Positions 49,955 through 52,475 of a stretch of DNA of 52,475 bases are shown here, one piece after another. Position numbers and translations under genes: made by a program. This DNA comes from JAFGQE01 sp046484775 (GTDB taxonomy: Bacteria; Bacillota; Clostridia; DUPQ01). The notes below the pieces were generated by a model. It was not told where the DNA came from, made no database searches, and saw nothing but the letters and a program-made list of their open reading frames with translations. Positions within the stretch are counted from its first letter, which is position 1, and every line of letters begins with the position of its first letter. Location: contig JAWOIG010000007.1 of the NCBI GenBank assembly GCA_046484775.1, positions 1 to 52,475 on the forward strand. Direction: 5' to 3'.

Positions 49955-51055
49955 ATGAATTCAAGGGAAAGAGTATTAAGAGCATTTAAAGTCAAGGAAG
50001 GTATGCCGGATAGGATTCCTATTCAGTTTGATTTGTGCCGACAGCTTCAGGATCATTTTGCAATAGAACTCGGGATTGAGTCTGTATATACAAACAACAT
50101 TTATGAAGATGTGACATATCGTATCAGTGGCAATGAGATACGACTTGCAATGGGCAGTGATGTCGTCATTGTCGGACCAAGTGAAAGCAAAGATTTTGCA
50201 ACGGGAAAACACGATGACGGAACATGGCTGAATGAGTATCATATGCTTATGAAACAAGGCGATATATATGTTGAGGTTGTAAAGTATCCACTTGCTGATG
50301 CCACTACAAAAGAAGATATCGATGCATATGAGTGGATGAATCCGAGTGACCCTTCGCGTTTTATTGATGTTGAGAAGTATGTTGAAAAGTATAAAGATGA
50401 TTATGTTGTAATAGGTGACATTGAACTGACGATTTTTTCTCTGGCACAGCAGCTTGTAGGTATGGAGAAAGTTCTGCTTGATATGGCAATGGAAGAGGAG
50501 TACCTCGAATACCTCTTTGAAAAATGTGCGGATTTTCATACTAAACTTGGCCTTGAGCTAATAAAGCGAGGGGTAGACGCAATCTGGATTGGCGATGACT
50601 TTGGATCTCAGACAAACCTGCTGTTTTCACCACAGATGTTTAGAGACAAACTGAAGCCGTACTATAAAAAAATGCTGGATGCCTTTAAAGCGGAAAATCC
50701 GGATATTATATGCATATTGCATTGCGATGGTGCTGTCAGCAAGCTTCTTGATGACATTCATGAAGTTGGCTTTACAGTATTTAATCCGGTTCAACCCGGT
50801 GTGACCGGACACTCGGCAAAGGAGATAAAAGAAGGTTTCGGAGACAAGTTTGCTTTCTGGGGTGCAATTGACCAACAATATCTTCTCCCCAAAGGCAGCG
50901 ATGTTGAAGTTGAAACAGATATTAAAGAAAAGTGTGAGGTGCTTGGTGCGGGTGGCGGCTATATGGTTTCTCCGGCACACATCATGCAGTCGGATATCTC
51001 TCCCGAACGGGTTAAACTTTTTATTGAGTTATGTAAAAAATATGCTGCGTATTAA
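49955..51055 (+). CDS. Uroporphyrinogen decarboxylase-family protein
   Basis: 366 residues with the URO-D barrel. It opens NSRERVLRAFKVKEGMPDRIP, the typical start of corrinoid-associated members, and lacks the classic porphyrin-binding Arg-rich signature. HCDG in ILHCDGAVSKLLDDI near residue 260 takes the place of the zinc-binding H-x-C of MtaA. A methyltransferase or other non-heme role is likely; the substrate is unknown. AAAGGGGG precedes the ATG. It is followed 130 bases later by a second, diverged member. Confidence 0.82.
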   Translation: MNSRERVLRAFKVKEGMPDRIPIQFDLCRQLQDHFAIELGIESVYTNNIYEDVTYRISGNEIRLAMGSDVVIVGPSESKDFATGKHDDGTWLNEYHMLMKQGDIYVEVVKYPLADATTKEDIDAYEWMNPSDPSRFIDVEKYVEKYKDDYVVIGDIELTIFSLAQQLVGMEKVLLDMAMEEEYLEYLFEKCADFHTKLGLELIKRGVDAIWIGDDFGSQTNLLFSPQMFRDKLKPYYKKMLDAFKAENPDIICILHCDGAVSKLLDDIHEVGFTVFNPVQPGVTGHSAKEIKEGFGDKFAFWGAIDQQYLLPKGSDVEVETDIKEKCEVLGAGGGYMVSPAHIMQSDISPERVKLFIELCKKYAAY

Positions 51056-51185
51056 AATTTAACGTTATCCGGAGTTATAGGATGAAACTTTGGGGGTTCC
51101 GATATATGGATGATGATTTCTGGTTGAATTTATTTCCGGTAAGTCCGGATTAGTATATTTACCAATTGGTTAAGGGGGATTAATT

Positions 51186-52313
51186 ATGAATGAACGAGAA
51201 AGATTTTTAAACACCATGCGTTTTAAACCGGTGGACAGAGTACCGATGTGGCCTCCTATTGCTGTATGGGATTCAACCTGGAAGAGATGGGAAGGCGAAG
51301 GTTACACCACTATGACCAGTGAGCTTGTCGGTGAGCACGGAGGTGCCGGATTCTTAAGCTTTTGGGATTTCTTTGGTTGTGACCGACAGGATGAAGTAGG
51401 GATATATTATGGATTCTGTCCGGGATTTGAATATAAAGTCATTGAAGATGATGGTCGCAAAATCACATTTCGAAACCACGAAGGCATTATAATGAGTGAA
51501 CTAAAGGAAGGCAGAGAAACATCAATGCCTCATTGGCTCGATTTTCCCATAAAAACAAAGGAGGATTTCAGAAAGAATTTATACCGATGGGAACTTAACT
51601 TTGATGAACGCTTTCCCGGGAATTGGAATGATAAATGCAAGCTTTGGAAAGACAGAAAAGTGCCTTTGAGGATGTGGGCGGACAGAGAAGGCGGTTTTTA
51701 CGGCCCTCTCAGAAATCTGTTCGGTGTAGAGCTGCTTTCTTATTTGTTTTTTGATGATATAGCTTTTATTGAAGAAGTCCTCGATGCAAAAGTTGAAGCC
51801 ATGATAAGAATAATCGATCGGGTTTGGGATGGTGTTCAATTTGATTATTTTGTATTTTGGGAAGATATGTGTTTTAAAAACGGACCCTTGATTTCCCCTG
51901 AATTATTTGATAAATATTTGGTTCCCAGATATAAAAAAGTTACGGATTTTCTTAGAAAGAAGGGTTGTGACATCATTATCGTGGACAGTGACGGAGATGT
52001 TACAAAATTGGTTCCCCTTTGGCTCAAGGCCGGGGTAAACGGTATATTGCCATTTGAAGTCCAGGCTGGAATGGATGTTAATTATTTCAGAGCGGAGTAT
52101 GGTAAGGATCTGATTATCATGGGCGGCATTGACAAGCGTGCCTTGATTACCGGACCAAAGGACATTGATGCTGAGTTAAGACGCATTGCACCCATGATTG
52201 AACAAGGGGGGTATATACCCTGGTTGGATCATAGTGTTCCGCCTGATGTCAGCTTTGACAATTTTTTGTATTATATGGATAAGCTGGAAAAATTGATTGA
52301 CGGAAAATTTTGA
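51186..52313 (+). CDS. Uroporphyrinogen decarboxylase-family protein (diverged)
   Basis: 375 residues. The start NERERFLNTMRFKPVDRVPMW and the FWEDMCFKNGPLISPELF segment place it in the same superfamily. The putative metal site reads IIVDSDGDVTKLV, without His or Cys. It belongs to the large-substrate or uncharacterised URO-D branch often found in carbohydrate or methylotrophic loci. AAGGGGGA precedes the ATG. It probably works with the preceding paralogue. Confidence 0.8.
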   Translation: MNERERFLNTMRFKPVDRVPMWPPIAVWDSTWKRWEGEGYTTMTSELVGEHGGAGFLSFWDFFGCDRQDEVGIYYGFCPGFEYKVIEDDGRKITFRNHEGIIMSELKEGRETSMPHWLDFPIKTKEDFRKNLYRWELNFDERFPGNWNDKCKLWKDRKVPLRMWADREGGFYGPLRNLFGVELLSYLFFDDIAFIEEVLDAKVEAMIRIIDRVWDGVQFDYFVFWEDMCFKNGPLISPELFDKYLVPRYKKVTDFLRKKGCDIIIVDSDGDVTKLVPLWLKAGVNGILPFEVQAGMDVNYFRAEYGKDLIIMGGIDKRALITGPKDIDAELRRIAPMIEQGGYIPWLDHSVPPDVSFDNFLYYMDKLEKLIDGKF

Positions 52314-52335
52314 TATAGCATTTGTTTAACGAATT

Positions 52336-52475
52336 TTGCTGAACATAATTTATTTTAGTGGCGTGGAAGTTTCTACCAACGATGGTGATTCCTGGAGCGC
52401 GGCCACCAACACCGGCACCAATTTCTCCACCTGGGCGTATCTATGGGATAACCCTACTCCTGCCGGCAGCCATAC
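52336..52475 (+). CDS. Partial Ig-like surface-protein repeat running off the window
   Basis: The last bases read openly as GVEVSTNDGDSWSAATN and then TWAYLWDNPTPAGSHT. This pattern is typical of repeated Ig-like or BNR-associated domains in large secreted bacterial proteins. The stretch from about 52357 is richer in GC and uses ACC, GCC and AAC codons, unlike the AT-rich gene just before it. There is no signal peptide and no good start (only TTG 52336). It may be an internal fragment joined here by transfer or by contig mis-joining. The start coordinate is uncertain. Confidence 0.4.
   Translation, partial: MLNIIYFSGVEVSTNDGDSWSAATNTGTNFSTWAYLWDNPTPAGSH

Overview
The window reads as a chromosomal segment of a Gram-positive, low-to-moderate GC Clostridia-like Firmicute. 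Evidence: strong AGGAGG-type ribosome sites, several TTG starts, a Firmicute-type infC-rpmI-rplT leader, a lysine riboswitch on asd-dapA-dapB, a zinc-type rpmE beside yqhQ and prmC, hisI and hisE as separate genes, and an mreBCD-PBP2 cluster. No genus can be named from sequence alone. Most of it is core genome. The accessory-looking parts are the repeat tracts at 1-321, 26666-27077 and 46105-46622 and the right edge after about 52314.

Layout. 1-574: composite repeats. 575-5162: patatin-like hydrolase, NagD-type HAD phosphatase, mutarotase-like protein (minus) and a PIN-PhoH ATPase (minus). 5163-5573: divergent phoH/rho promoters. 5574-10820: rho, rpmE, yqhQ, prmC, an ANTAR RNA-binding regulator, mazG and rqcP-like. 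10842-13014: infC leader, infC with an apparent AUC start, rpmI, rplT and an rRNA methyltransferase. 13052-15582: TIM-barrel isomerase, hisI, hisE and a membrane diguanylate cyclase (minus). 15868-18574: SulP transporter, tRNA-Leu(GAG) and APS kinase.

18629-25546: a YesL-like membrane protein, then a tightly overlapping block of an unrecognised 455-residue protein, GHMP sugar kinase, nucleotidylyltransferase, phosphohexomutase, NDP-sugar epimerase and GtrA. These look like a complete nucleotide-sugar route feeding a surface glycan. 25553-26392 (minus) is a sortase-fold protein that appears to lack catalytic residues. 26552-27077: tRNA-Ala(GGC), a perfect terminator hairpin and a second repeat cluster related to the one at the left edge.

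27359-38643: LytS-type sensor kinase, divIB/ftsQ (apparently leaderless), ftsZ, nrdR, a URO-D/MtaA-like methyltransferase, GNAT, asnS, an Asp23-like protein, an LPG-synthase-type membrane protein, a DUF1638 protein, maf and radC. 38712-46070: mreB, mreC, mreD, PBP2, cobalamin adenosyltransferase, an rRNA-type methyltransferase, an RluA pseudouridine synthase and a membrane TPR protein (minus). 46105-46622 holds two tandem copies of a 259-bp structured element. 46682-49660 (minus) is the riboswitch-controlled asd-dapA-dapB operon. 49955-52313 has two further URO-D-like genes. The last about 120 bases encode part of an Ig-like surface-protein repeat with different codon use, possibly transferred or a chimeric contig end.

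The strongest leads are the two-cluster inverted repeat family, the 259-bp tandem element, the catalytically degenerate sortase, the unrecognised protein coupled to the sugar-nucleotide operon, the AUC start of infC and the leaderless ftsQ promoter.
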